This document shows positions 53,050-61,861 of a stretch of 64,000 nt of DNA, piece after piece. Below the pieces are notes generated by a model that had not been told where the DNA came from, ran no database searches, and saw only the letters and a program-made list of their open reading frames with translations. Position 1 is the stretch's first letter; every line of letters begins with the position of its first letter. The DNA comes from Dolichospermum compactum NIES-806 (GTDB lineage: Bacteria > Cyanobacteriota > Cyanobacteriia > Cyanobacteriales > Nostocaceae), in assembly GCF_002368115.1 (NCBI RefSeq), contig NZ_AP018316.1, positions 4,088,666-4,152,665 of the forward strand. The letters are read 5' to 3'. The translations under genes and the position numbers were made by a program.

Positions 53050-54978
53050 ATGATATTAGACAATGAAAAATATCGGAAAGTTCATGAGTGGATTAAAAAA
53101 TATACAGAAGAAGGTACTGTAGACATTGTTACAGGTTATTTTACTGTTGGGGCTTTAGCTTATCTTTCTCAGGAAATTAATCATAAAATTGCTAAATTTC
53201 GATTAGTGCTTGGCGATATTGTTAACTTAGATAAAATTGAAAATCGCCCCTTAGATTTACTAAATGAAAATATTACCATTGAAGCGGCTCTGAATCTTAG
53301 TCTTTTGGCACAGGAAGCTGTGATGTTTTTAAAACAGGACAAGGTGAAAGCAAAAACTTTAGAGCCGAATTTTTGTCATGCTAAGTGTTACTTATTTGAG
53401 CCATTGAAGGATGACGATCGCAATAAGTATTTTATTTCTGGTAGTTCCAATTTAACTGAGGCTGGAATTGGACTAAAACATACCAATAATTTAGAATTGA
53501 ATATTGCTGAGACGGGAAATAATCATCAATATAAAGAGTTGGTAAAATGGTTTGATTCACTTTGGCATAAACATCAAGCTCATCCAGAAAAAACTCTCTT
53601 ATTGAAAGATGGAACAACTAAAAAGGTAGATTTTAAGCAATATCTAATTCAGGAAATTGAAAAAATATTTATTAAATATACTCCCAGAGATATTTACTAC
53701 AAGATATTATTTGAGTTGTTTGGTAATCAAGTTTTAGAAATTGAGAATGATCCAGACTTTAATCGTCAAGTTGGTAGATTAGAAAATACTGCTATTTTTT
53801 CTGCTCTTTATGAATTTCAAAAAAAGGGTGTTCTCAGTCTAATTAGAATGTTGCAAAAATATGATGGAGCTATTTTAGCAGATGCGGTAGGTTTAGGAAA
53901 AACTTGGAGTGCTTTGGCTGTAATGAAGTTTTTTCAAATGCAAGGACGGGAAGTTATATTACTTTGTCCTAAAAAGTTAGAGAGTAATTGGAGACGCTAT
54001 AAGGAAGATCAAGCATCAAAATTTGAAACCGATAAGCTGAAATTTTTTATTCGTTTTCATACCGATATGAACGGCGATCGCCTAAATTCCTATAGCGATC
54101 GCGCTGATAAGTTTTTTTGTGATGACAAACCCAAATTAATTGTCATTGATGAAAGTCATAATCTCAGAAATGATAAATCTAGTCGTTATAACTTTTTAGT
54201 TGATAAGATTTTAAAAAACAATCAAGATATCAAAGTTTTACTAATATCTGCAACTCCAATTAATAACTCTCTCAATGATGTGAGAAATCAATTTAAGTTA
54301 ATGGTTCAAGGTGATATACATGGCTATGATAGCAAATTAGGTGTAAAAAACATTGATTATTGCTTTAAACAAGCACAGACTATATTTAACGAGTGGCGCA
54401 GAGATGCCAAACCTCAAATTGGCAATTTTATTAAAAAGCTCTCAGACAATGATTTTTTTAGGTTAACAGATTCTCTATTAGTTGCGAGAACTAGAAAAAT
54501 GGTGGAAGGTCAACAGACAAATTTACTATTTCCTACTAAGACAAAGCCTAAAAATTTATTTGTCACACCACATCAACTTGGTAATTTTGAAACCTTTGAG
54601 GAATTGTTTGATCATTTTCCACCAATGTTATCAGGATATCAGCCAGCCTTTTATTTAGAGGATGAATCAAATCAGCAAAAAGACGCTAAGAAAGATATAT
54701 TACGGGATGAAAAGTCACGCGATCGCTTTCTAGTTAAAATGATTTATATTTTGATGGTGAAGCGATTAGAGTCTTCTTGGTTTTCCTTTTACTCAACAGT
54801 AGAAAAAATCAAAAATCATCATCAAAATGCTTTAGATAAAATTAAAGCATATCAAGCAAACAAGGTAAAAACGGTATTATTAGAAGATGATGTTGATGAT
54901 TTAGAAAATGATGAGAATGATGATGATATTACTGATACATTAGGTAAAAAAACGCCCCATCAGTATCGCGGAAATTGA
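53050..54978 (+). pseudogene. PLD nuclease-helicase, N-terminal part of a frameshifted gene
   Basis: 642 codons end in HQYRGN because of a shift at an A7 tract (54946-54952); with six A residues the frame continues to 56470, giving about 1,139 residues. Parts seen here: a phospholipase D-like nuclease domain (about 90-175, HAKCYLF then GSSNLTEAGIG), the SF2 helicase Walker A ADAVGLGKTWSA (about 277), the DESH Walker B in VIDESHNLRN and motif III LLISATP. Ordinary DNA-repair helicases lack the PLD part, so this is a restriction- or defence-type enzyme. The protein would lack motifs V-VI if the shift is real. Confidence 0.83.
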
Positions 54979-56470
54979 TCAAGCTGGTAACTTAGATAAG
55001 TTTAAAGAGGATCTAAAAAAAGATTTAGATGCTCTCGATAAGCTGTATATTAATTTACAAAAGTTTGCTATAAAAATTGATAAAGAAATTCAAAAATCCC
55101 AGCAGTTTAAATCCTGTGATGATAAGTTAGAAAGACTGATTATAGAGATTATCAAAAAGCGTAAATCAGGAGCAAATAACCACAATCAAAAAGTAGTAAT
55201 TTTTACAGTTTATCGTGATACAGCGATGTATTTATTTAACCAACTTCAAGCTAGAGGTTTTGACAAAATTGCGATCGCATCAGGAACAGGTTCATACTCC
55301 GATGATAGCCCACACAAACAATCTATGGAGGCTATTCTCGAAAGATTTGCACCCTATACAAAGCTATTTTGTGAAAAAGAATGGGCTTTTACCTCTGAAA
55401 AATCAGGTCTTGAAGCCTTTGGAGAATGGCAAGAATGGGTTAAAGATAATCACCCTGAAACTTACCACAAACTCAAGAAACCCATAGATATTTTGATTGC
55501 TACGGATGCTTTAAGTGAAGGGCAAAATTTACAAGATGCTGATATGGTAATTAATTATGATATTCATTGGAATCCTGTGAGAATTATCCAACGTATGGGT
55601 AGAATTGATCGGTTAGGTAGTCCTAATCAAGAAATTTTTGGGATTAACTTCTGGCCTTCAGATAATATTAATTCCTATCTCAATTTACAAGGAAGAATTG
55701 AACAGCGTATGGCCGCCATGAAGTTAGCAGGAGCAGAAGTAGATCATCAATTTTCTGATAGTTTTGCTAAGATGGCTCATGATGAAGAATTTGATCAAAA
55801 AATGAATGATCTGATGATGCGACAAATGCAAACTACATGGGATGATATTGAAGTTAGTAATCAAGGTTTAGGCTTTGATAGTTTGTCTTTAGAGCGATAT
55901 CGTCAGGATTTATTAACAGAATTTAATCGTGATAAAGATAAATATCGCCAAATGCCAAAAGGTGTATATACAGGATTTACAGCAGTGCAGAAATCGGGCA
56001 TTGATGATGATTTGAATGATAATTTGCATGATGGTATTATTGCTTTGTTGGGGTATCCTGCTAAACCAGCTAAAAAATTAGCTCATCAATATCAAGTGTT
56101 TGATTTAATTTACATTGATAAATCAGGTAAATTAATTTTAAAAAATCAAAAAGAAGTTTTAGATTTGCTAACCTTGTATAAGGATAACGAGCGTTTTGTT
56201 CCTGATGCAGTTGATCGCGGTGAAGCGGTGGCAGTTGCGGAGTTGGTAAACGCGCTTAAAACTTGGTTGACCAGTCAAGCAGTACAAGAGGAGCAAATGG
56301 AAGATGGTTCTGTCAAAAAGACGATGGGTAATGAAACTCTGGGAATTTTGCAAGGTTTAAAAAGAGGTAATAAGGCTTCTATAGATAGAATTAAGCAAAA
56401 TGTTACAGTTGATGGTAAATATCAGCTAAGTAATTTCGATTTAATCAGTTGGGTGTTAGTTACAGTATAA
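54953..56470 (+). pseudogene. PLD nuclease-helicase, C-terminal part
   Basis: The +1 frame is open from the A7 tract through RPISIAEIDQAGNLDKFKED and VVIFTVYRDTAMYLF to the second RecA domain with IATDALSEGQNLQDADMVIN and RIIQRMGRIDRLG (helicase motifs V-VI). The end is a helical extension (GNETLGILQGLKRGNK). Internal ATGs such as 55226 are not true starts. Both halves have the same base use and no other disruption, which points to a single one-base change, a sequencing slip, or programmed frameshifting. Confidence 0.83.
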
Positions 56471-56474
56471 AATG

Positions 56475-56630
56475 CTGAACACGGATTTTACGGATTACAT
56501 AGATTGCACGGATTAGGTGATCTGTTATAGTTATAGACAAAGATAGATAAACTAGTAATAGCGCGGACTTGTAGCATAACGAAAAATCAAAATCCGTAAA
56601 ATCCTTTAATCCGTATAATCCGTGATTCAG
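56475..56630. repeat. CACGGATTA-type inverted-repeat element, copy 1
   Basis: The left arm CTGAACACGGAT...GATTGCACGGATT and the right arm AATCCGTAAAATCC...TAATCCGTGATT are reverse complements over about 35 bases with mismatches. A core GATCTGTTATAG lies between. The right arm contains TATAAT as TCCGTATAATCCG, 40 bases before the next start codon. Three further copies follow. Confidence 0.8.
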
Positions 56631-56652
56631 AAGTTTTTGGGAGTAAATAACT

Positions 56653-57267
56653 ATGACTATTGCAGTTACAGAAAATATTCAATCACTTTATGATGTAGAG
56701 ACAAAGTTAGGACTAAGGCGATCTCATGATCCAGACTTTTTCATGGAATGGTGTAGAGATTTTGAAGAATTAGAAGATACCGAAAAAACAACTCTAGATC
56801 GGATCAAAGGGTCTTATATATATCATATTAATCAAGGCTGTTTGTCTGAAGGAACGGTAAATTTGTTGATGGTTTCACCATTACTATTTTTGGCAGGTTT
56901 TCTGGAATCACCTTTTAGTTTGCGAAGTGAACAGTCAGTTGAGATTAGCGATTATGATGGTAGTGTTACTTATCACGGAAGAATTGATGCTTTAGTTTTG
57001 AATAACAACTTATGGATAGTTTTAATTGAAGCAAAGCGTTCTAGTTTTTCATTTTTAGTGGCAGTACCACAAGCTCTTACCTACATGACAGCAAGCCCAA
57101 ATGGTGATAAACCAACTTATGGACTCGTTACCAACGGCGATCATTTTATGTTTGTTAAGCTGCAACAATCTCAATACGATCTTTCTGATGATTTTTCACT
57201 TTTTAAGCGATCGAGTAATGAACTCTATCGCGTGCTGCAAATTCTCAAATCTTTCCAGAATCTATAA
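56653..57267 (+). CDS. Restriction-type nuclease, HsdR N-terminal-like
   Basis: 204 residues. The pattern is YHGRIDALVLNNNLWIVLIEAKRSS: Asp of GRIDALV and Glu-Ala-Lys of LIEAKR are the PD-(D/E)XK centre of type I R-subunit N-domains. SEGTVNLLMVSPLLFLAGF is a helical part typical of this family. There is no helicase in this protein; the split helicase next door may supply it. A copy of the inverted repeat lies on each side. ATG 56653 has GGGAG before it. Confidence 0.8.
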   Translation: MTIAVTENIQSLYDVETKLGLRRSHDPDFFMEWCRDFEELEDTEKTTLDRIKGSYIYHINQGCLSEGTVNLLMVSPLLFLAGFLESPFSLRSEQSVEISDYDGSVTYHGRIDALVLNNNLWIVLIEAKRSSFSFLVAVPQALTYMTASPNGDKPTYGLVTNGDHFMFVKLQQSQYDLSDDFSLFKRSSNELYRVLQILKSFQNL

Positions 57268-57275
57268 TAAAAGGG

Positions 57276-57498
57276 CTGAACACGGATTAAACGGATTACA
57301 CAGATTGCGCGGATTAAGTGATCTGTTATAGTATAAGTAATCTGTTATAGTAACAGATAAATAAAATCCTGAACGCGGATTAAAAAGATTACACAGATTG
57401 CTTGGATTAAGTGATCTGTTATAGTAGTAAGTGATCTGTTATAGTAATAGACAACTAAAATCCGTGAAATCCTGTAATCCGTATAATCCGTGATCCTG
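57276..57498. repeat. CACGGATTA-type element, copy 2 (complex)
   Basis: Two left arms in a row (57276 and 57370), GATCTGTTATAG repeated four times, then one right arm (57458-57492) with TATAAT, ending two bases before the next ATG at 57500. The complexity suggests nested insertion or slippage. Confidence 0.75.
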
Positions 57499-57499
57499 T

Positions 57500-57877
57500 A
57501 TGAGTTTAAAATACGAAGACATTACCAAAAAAATAATCGGTGCATCCTTTGAAGTTCATAAATTTCTAGGTAACGGCTTTCAAGAAGTAATTTATCAACG
57601 CGCCCTAGCCTACGAATTTCATCAAGCCGGTTTAAATTTTGCCAGAGAAATTGAACAACAAATCTATTACAAAAACTTACCCGAACCTATTGGAACACGA
57701 CGCGCTGATTTTGTAGTAGAAGAAAAAATATTAGTCGAAATAAAAGCCACCAAACAACTAGAAGATGTCCACTTTGCCCAAGCATTAAATTATCTCAAAG
57801 TATATAAATTAGAAGTTGGATTATTGATTAATTTTGGTAGTGAAAGCGTACAATTTAAAAGACTAATAAAAACATAA
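57500..57877 (+). CDS. GxxExxY family protein
   Basis: 125 residues. GNGFQEVIYQRALAYEF carries the family name motif, and GTRRADFVVEEKILVEIKA supplies the Asp and Glu-x-Lys of a PD-(D/E)XK-like core. Members are small soluble proteins of unknown role, common in cyanobacteria and Bacteroidetes and often mobile. The right arm of a repeat ends two bases before its start codon, so any promoter and ribosome site come from the repeat. Intact in length. Confidence 0.87.
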   Translation: MSLKYEDITKKIIGASFEVHKFLGNGFQEVIYQRALAYEFHQAGLNFAREIEQQIYYKNLPEPIGTRRADFVVEEKILVEIKATKQLEDVHFAQALNYLKVYKLEVGLLINFGSESVQFKRLIKT

Positions 57878-57881
57878 ACAT

Positions 57882-58011
57882 CTGAACACGGATTAAACGG
57901 ATTACACAGATTGCACGGATTTATTGATCTGTTATAGTATAAGTGATCTATTATAGGAATACATAAAATAAAATCCGTGAAATCCTTTAATCCGTATAAT
58001 CCGTGATTCTG
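57882..58011. repeat. CACGGATTA-type element, copy 3 (canonical)
   Basis: 130 bp with one left arm, core GATCTGTTATAGTATAAGTGATC and one right arm. It is the cleanest copy and defines the unit. The flank TGTTTATTAAAATATATAATAA that follows (58012-58034) also follows copy 4 (58576-58597). Confidence 0.8.
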
Positions 58012-58050
58012 ACTGTTTATTAAAATATATAATAATTAGGAGACAAAGCA

Positions 58051-58326
58051 ATGCAAAGTATACAAATAACCGCCCATGTCAATGATCAAGGTATATTGCA
58101 AATTCCCCTACCCAACCACTCAGGGGAAGAACTAGAAATTTTACTCGTTTATCAACCCATCTCTAAGCCCAAAAAACGTCAATGGTCACAGCAGTTTCTT
58201 AGCACCTTTGGCGCGTGGCAAGGTGAACCACTAAGTAGAGAACCCCAAGGAGAACATTACACAGATTGCACGGATTTATTGATCTGTTATAGTAATACAT
58301 CAAATAAAATCCTGAACGCGGATTAA
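58051..58326 (+). CDS. Antitoxin-like small protein with a repeat-derived C-terminus
   Basis: 91 codons. The first 65 or so (MQSIQITAHVNDQGILQIPL, then EELEILLVYQPISK and WSQQFLSTFGAWQGEPL) have the shape of small antitoxin-type proteins with a short beta-rich N-domain. From about codon 68 the sequence (HYTDCTDLLICYSNTSNK) is a translation of the CACGGATTA-type repeat that starts at 58257. The native tail is thus lost or replaced. AGGAGACAAAGC precedes the ATG. No toxin gene is adjacent. The family is unsure. Confidence 0.5.
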   Translation: MQSIQITAHVNDQGILQIPLPNHSGEELEILLVYQPISKPKKRQWSQQFLSTFGAWQGEPLSREPQGEHYTDCTDLLICYSNTSNKILNAD

Positions 58327-58597
58327 ACGGATTACACAGATTGCACGGATTTATTGATCTGTTATAGTAATAGACAATTAAAATCCTGAACGCGGATTAA
58401 ACGGATTACACAGATTGCACGGATAGTAATAGACAATTAAAATCCTGAACGCGGATTAAACGGATTACACAGATTGCACGGATTTATTGATCTGTTATAG
58501 TATAAGTGATCTATTATAGGAATACATAAAATAAAATCCGTGAAATCCTTTAATCCGTATAATCCGTGATTCTGACCGTTTATTAAAATATATAATA
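58257..58597. repeat. CACGGATTA-type element, copy 4 (tandem left arms)
   Basis: Four left arms in series (58257, 58312, 58385, 58442), partly with the GATCTGTTATAG core, then a single right arm (58532-58569) and the TGTTTATTAAAATATATAATAAT flank. It ends 15 bp after the stop of the TPR gene read from the other side. Repeated left arms indicate growth by slippage or unequal exchange. Confidence 0.78.
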
Positions 58598-58611
58598 ATA
58601 AATTTCATATA

Positions 58612-59244
58612 TTACTCCCATTCCCTTAACTGCTTATGTACTACTGCTAAATACCACATATAATCATCAATTTTGTACTCATCAGCCGCTTTAACTATAT
58701 ATTCCTGCGCTAACTCTAAATTATTCTCAGCTTCATAATATAAACCCAAATATAGATGACTGTAAAACTTACCTTTTAATCCTGCCAATTTTCCCACATT
58801 TAAAACATCATCTGTTGTACAATTACCTGCAAATAAATCATAGATAGATTTCATGATTTTTCGCGGATCATTTTTCACTGGTAATAAAGAATTACGAGCT
58901 TCTGTCACACCGGATAATCTAGCTATGCAAAGATATCTCCAGACAGTTTCTTCCACATCTTGAGCGTTAACAGTTAAATCAATTTCAAACTGTTTTGCAC
59001 CTTCAGCAAATCGTTCTGCATAATAATAAGATAATCCTCGTTGCCAAAGATAGGGAGTAATTTGAATATCTAACTTTTCTGCATGATCAAAATCTTGAAT
59101 TGATTCGGCAATTTTTCCTAATTTAAAATAAACCATGCCGCGACGGACATAAGCATTAACGTTATTTGGTTGAATGTTAATGGTATTATTCCACTCTTGC
59201 AGTTGATTTTCTAGGGAGTTGGTAAAAAACATTTTGGTAATCAA
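58612..59244 (-). CDS. TPR-repeat protein
   Basis: 210 residues with three to four TPR-type units: VNAYVRRGMVYFKLGKIAES, ITPYLWQRGLSYYYAERFAE, then HLYLGLYYEAENNLELAQEY. No signal peptide or membrane helix is seen, so it is cytoplasmic. The middle part (RYLCIARLSGVTEARNSLL) matches the NlpI-like TPR proteins of other bacteria. Protein binding is the only role that can be stated. It lies 11 bp after recR and may be cotranscribed with it. Confidence 0.8.
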   Translation of the reverse strand: MITKMFFTNSLENQLQEWNNTINIQPNNVNAYVRRGMVYFKLGKIAESIQDFDHAEKLDIQITPYLWQRGLSYYYAERFAEGAKQFEIDLTVNAQDVEETVWRYLCIARLSGVTEARNSLLPVKNDPRKIMKSIYDLFAGNCTTDDVLNVGKLAGLKGKFYSHLYLGLYYEAENNLELAQEYIVKAADEYKIDDYMWYLAVVHKQLREWE

Positions 59245-59255
59245 ATTTGCTACTT

Positions 59256-59855
59256 TTAATCTAGTTCTCTCCGTCCTTCTAATGCTCTTGCTAAAGTTAA
59301 TTCATCAGCATATTCTAAATCACCACCTACAGGTAAACCAAAAGCAATGCGGGTGACTTTTGTAAATGGTTTTAGTAATTGACCGATATATAATGTTGTG
59401 GTTTCTCCTTCGATACTGGGACTAATGGCTAAAATCACCTCTTGGGGTTTTTGTTCGCTGACTCTTCTCACTAAAGGTTGAATATTTAACTGTTCAGGTC
59501 CAATACCATCCATAGGGGAAATTACGCCACCTAAAACATGATATTTACCTTTATATTCACGGGTTTTTTCCAATGCAATTACATCACGGGAATCTGCAAC
59601 TACGCAAATAGTTGTATTATCTCGCTGAGGGTGACGACAAATTTCACAGACTGGATCTGATGAAAGGTGAAAACAAACTTTACATAAACCGACCTGTTTT
59701 TTTGCGTCAATAAGTGCTTGAGCTAAGGCTTCTACCTCTGCTTCTGGTCTTTTTAAGATATGCAAAGCTAAACGTTGGGCACTTTTGGGACCAACTCCAG
59801 GGAGACGTTGCAATTGTTCGATTAATTTGGCTAGGGGACGTGCGTAAACCGTAAT
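59256..59855 (-). CDS. recR: Recombination protein RecR
   Basis: 199 residues if begun at an ATT codon (59853-59855), 185 if begun at TTG (59813). Conserved RecR sequence (VYARPLAKLIEQLQRLPGVG) continues upstream of the TTG to the ATT, with GGAGG (59860-59864) just before it and a stop further up, so the upstream start is favoured. Parts: helix-hairpin-helix (LPGVGPKSAQRLALH), four-Cys zinc finger (CKVCFHLSSDPVCEIC), Toprim domain (ICVVADSRDVIALE). RecR loads RecA at gaps with RecO and RecF. It is first in a leftward pair with the TPR gene. Confidence 0.93.
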   Translation of the reverse strand: MTVYARPLAKLIEQLQRLPGVGPKSAQRLALHILKRPEAEVEALAQALIDAKKQVGLCKVCFHLSSDPVCEICRHPQRDNTTICVVADSRDVIALEKTREYKGKYHVLGGVISPMDGIGPEQLNIQPLVRRVSEQKPQEVILAISPSIEGETTTLYIGQLLKPFTKVTRIAFGLPVGGDLEYADELTLARALEGRRELD

Positions 59856-59979
59856 TCTACCTCCGGGCTTTTTTCTATTTTACAATGATGTTATCTCAAA
59901 GTTAAAATGAATTGTGTTATACGCGCAAAGACGCAAAGTTTGAGCAATTTTAATCAATAAAATATTATAATCATGTTTT

Positions 59980-60286
59980 ATGCGAAGAGATTCACTTTTT
60001 TATAAACTCTTTCAACAATACCCATCTTTGTTGTTTGAACTGTTGACATATCCGCCTATTAATGCTCAGGCTGACCGTTTTGATTCTGTGGCTGTCAAAG
60101 AACCGACTTTTGCAATTGATGCTATTAACAAAGCGGTTTGGGAGAATATCTCAAAAAATGAGAAAATCTATTTCGGCTTTGCCATTATCTGTGGTAGAAG
60201 AATTGAGTGAAGCTCTTTTAGATTTTCAGAGTTTGGATGATTTGCAAACTTGGTTGTTAATCCATACTCCGTCACAAACTGACTAA
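59980..60286 (+). pseudogene. Rpn/DUF2887 pseudogene with internal deletion
   Basis: The frame starting at 59980 gives the family N-terminus (MRRDSLFYKLFQQYPSLLF, then FDSVAVKEPTFAID), matching the intact gene at 22270. It jumps at about residue 48 to the far C-terminus, whose continuation after a frameshift is LPLSVVEELSEALLDFQS and LDDLQTWLL. About 250 codons including the nuclease centre are missing. It ends 3 bp into the miaE stop region. Confidence 0.85.
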
Positions 60287-60882
60287 CTATGTATTCTCGG
60301 TTCTGGGTGTAAGGTTGATAATAATTGACTTTCTACCTCTGCTAATTCATCTAATCTGTCCATGACGATTTTTCGGTCATAATAGGTGTCAGCTAAAACC
60401 CAATATATGCCAAAATGTCGGGCTTCTGATGCCATTAAACTGCGGTAAAATTCCGCTAGTTCTGGTTCTGGACAGTTAGCAGCTAGGAGTCCCAAACGTT
60501 CATGACTGCGGGCTTCGATTAAACCGGTAACGAGTAAGGAGTCTAAAAATCTCTGGGGTTCTTGTCCCCGGACTTGGGATTTTAAACCTGCACCGTAGGG
60601 GGGTGCGGAGAGGGCTGCAAGTTTGATATGACGGCGTTCTAGCCATTGATTGACGAGTTCAAAGTGTTCTAGTTCTTCACGAGCGATCGCTGTTAACTCC
60701 CTCACCATTTTAGCATTGGAGGGATAGCGAAACATCATATTTAATGCTACTCCTGCGGCTTTGCGTTCACAGTGGGAGTGATCTAGTAAAATAATATCAA
60801 GGTTAGCGATCGCTTGCTCTACCCAAGCATCACTGGTAGGTTGTTTGAGGGCGTTGATAGTTGGTAAAGGTGAACTTAACAC
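60283..60882 (-). CDS. miaE: tRNA-(ms2io6A37) hydroxylase MiaE
   Basis: 199 residues. The diiron ligands are in the expected series: LLDHSHCERKAAG, AREELEHFELV, LIEARSHERLG and SEARHFGIYW. MiaE hydroxylates the isopentenyl group of ms2i6A37 in tRNA using O2. The whole length is covered by the ferritin-like fold, and the family call is firm. The stop lies against the Rpn pseudogene. Its tRNA substrate is made by MiaA/MiaB, not in this window. Confidence 0.92.
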   Translation of the reverse strand: MLSSPLPTINALKQPTSDAWVEQAIANLDIILLDHSHCERKAAGVALNMMFRYPSNAKMVRELTAIAREELEHFELVNQWLERRHIKLAALSAPPYGAGLKSQVRGQEPQRFLDSLLVTGLIEARSHERLGLLAANCPEPELAEFYRSLMASEARHFGIYWVLADTYYDRKIVMDRLDELAEVESQLLSTLHPEPRIHS

Positions 60883-60913
60883 AGCCAGAAAAACTCCAAA
60901 TTTAACAATTCAG

Positions 60914-61675
60914 CTAATTAATTTTAATCTTAAACGGTAATTTCAATAAACTGATCACATTAAAATCTCTAGTTTCTTCCGGTACACCAAATTGGATTGT
61001 TTCTGGTTGGGGTGGATAATAACGGGATTGAAATATTATATCCCAGATAGTTAACAAACTGGTGTAATTACTATTTAAATATTTTGTTAGTTGACAATGA
61101 TGAGCGCGATGATAATTAGGTGTAACGATCAAATAACTCAGGAATTTATCTATTTTCAAAGGTAAAGCAAAATTACTATGATGAAAAACTAAGGATATAG
61201 CAAATAAAGATTCATATAATATCCACGCATTTGGGGTAATTCCCAATAGATAAATTAATCCAATTTTGGGGATATTGGAGACAATTACTTCTACCGGATG
61301 AAAGCGGTAAGCTGTGGATATATTCATCAATCTATCTGTATGATGAACTTTGTGAAACCGCCAAGCAAAACCCCAAGTGTGGATTAATCTATGCCACGTA
61401 TACATATACAAATCCAGCAATAAAAAAGAGAGAATAAAATGCAACCAAGGTAAATTTAAATTATAAAAAAGACCCTGGGGTAAGGTTGGTTTCCAGAGAG
61501 AATTTAAGATTAAAATAACTGTGAGGTTAATCACCAAAGAATTTATTAAACCCAATATTAAATTGTGAATAAATCTGTTAACGGGATTTTGACGATATTG
61601 AAAGAAAGGAACTAAGGTTTCCAGGATTCCAAATATAACAATACTAGTGACAATAGCCAGAGATTTATATTCCAT
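60914..61675 (-). CDS. Sterol desaturase / fatty acid hydroxylase family protein
   Basis: 253 residues, at least four membrane helices. The diiron His clusters are HRLIH (95-99), HKVHH (108-112) and HRAHH near residue 208, with extra HH in VFHHSNF. This is the FA_hydroxylase pattern shared by desaturases, hydroxylases and carotenoid oxygenases. The substrate is unknown; a lipid or carotenoid is likely. It is read leftwards from a region with no other gene and has no operon partner. Confidence 0.87.
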   Translation of the reverse strand: MEYKSLAIVTSIVIFGILETLVPFFQYRQNPVNRFIHNLILGLINSLVINLTVILILNSLWKPTLPQGLFYNLNLPWLHFILSFLLLDLYMYTWHRLIHTWGFAWRFHKVHHTDRLMNISTAYRFHPVEVIVSNIPKIGLIYLLGITPNAWILYESLFAISLVFHHSNFALPLKIDKFLSYLIVTPNYHRAHHCQLTKYLNSNYTSLLTIWDIIFQSRYYPPQPETIQFGVPEETRDFNVISLLKLPFKIKIN

Positions 61676-61814
61676 TTTGTTTAATGTCCTGATAATTCTG
61701 GCATAGATAGGTCAATTTTATGTGTACATTCATGAATTTTACCCTGAATATTTTCTTGATTTATTCACTCCCACTTTAATAATTATAACGCTTTGTTGGA
61801 TATATAGAAGAACA

Positions 61815-61847
61815 AGATCCCCGACTTCTCTAAGAAGTCGGGGATCT
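61815..61847 (-). terminator. Stem-loop after the flavoprotein gene
   Basis: AGATCCCCGACTTCT pairs with AGAAGTCGGGGATCT over 15 bases around a three-base loop, 15 bp after the flavoprotein stop. Same repeat family as 10650 and 18295; here the stem is the longest. It is a plausible terminator. Confidence 0.6.
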
Positions 61848-61861
61848 GAAGATCTCACAAT

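Noticed and set aside
55215..55487. Separate small gene inside the helicase 3' part
   Set aside because: It is a shifted frame over conserved helicase sequence; the main frame has all motifs.
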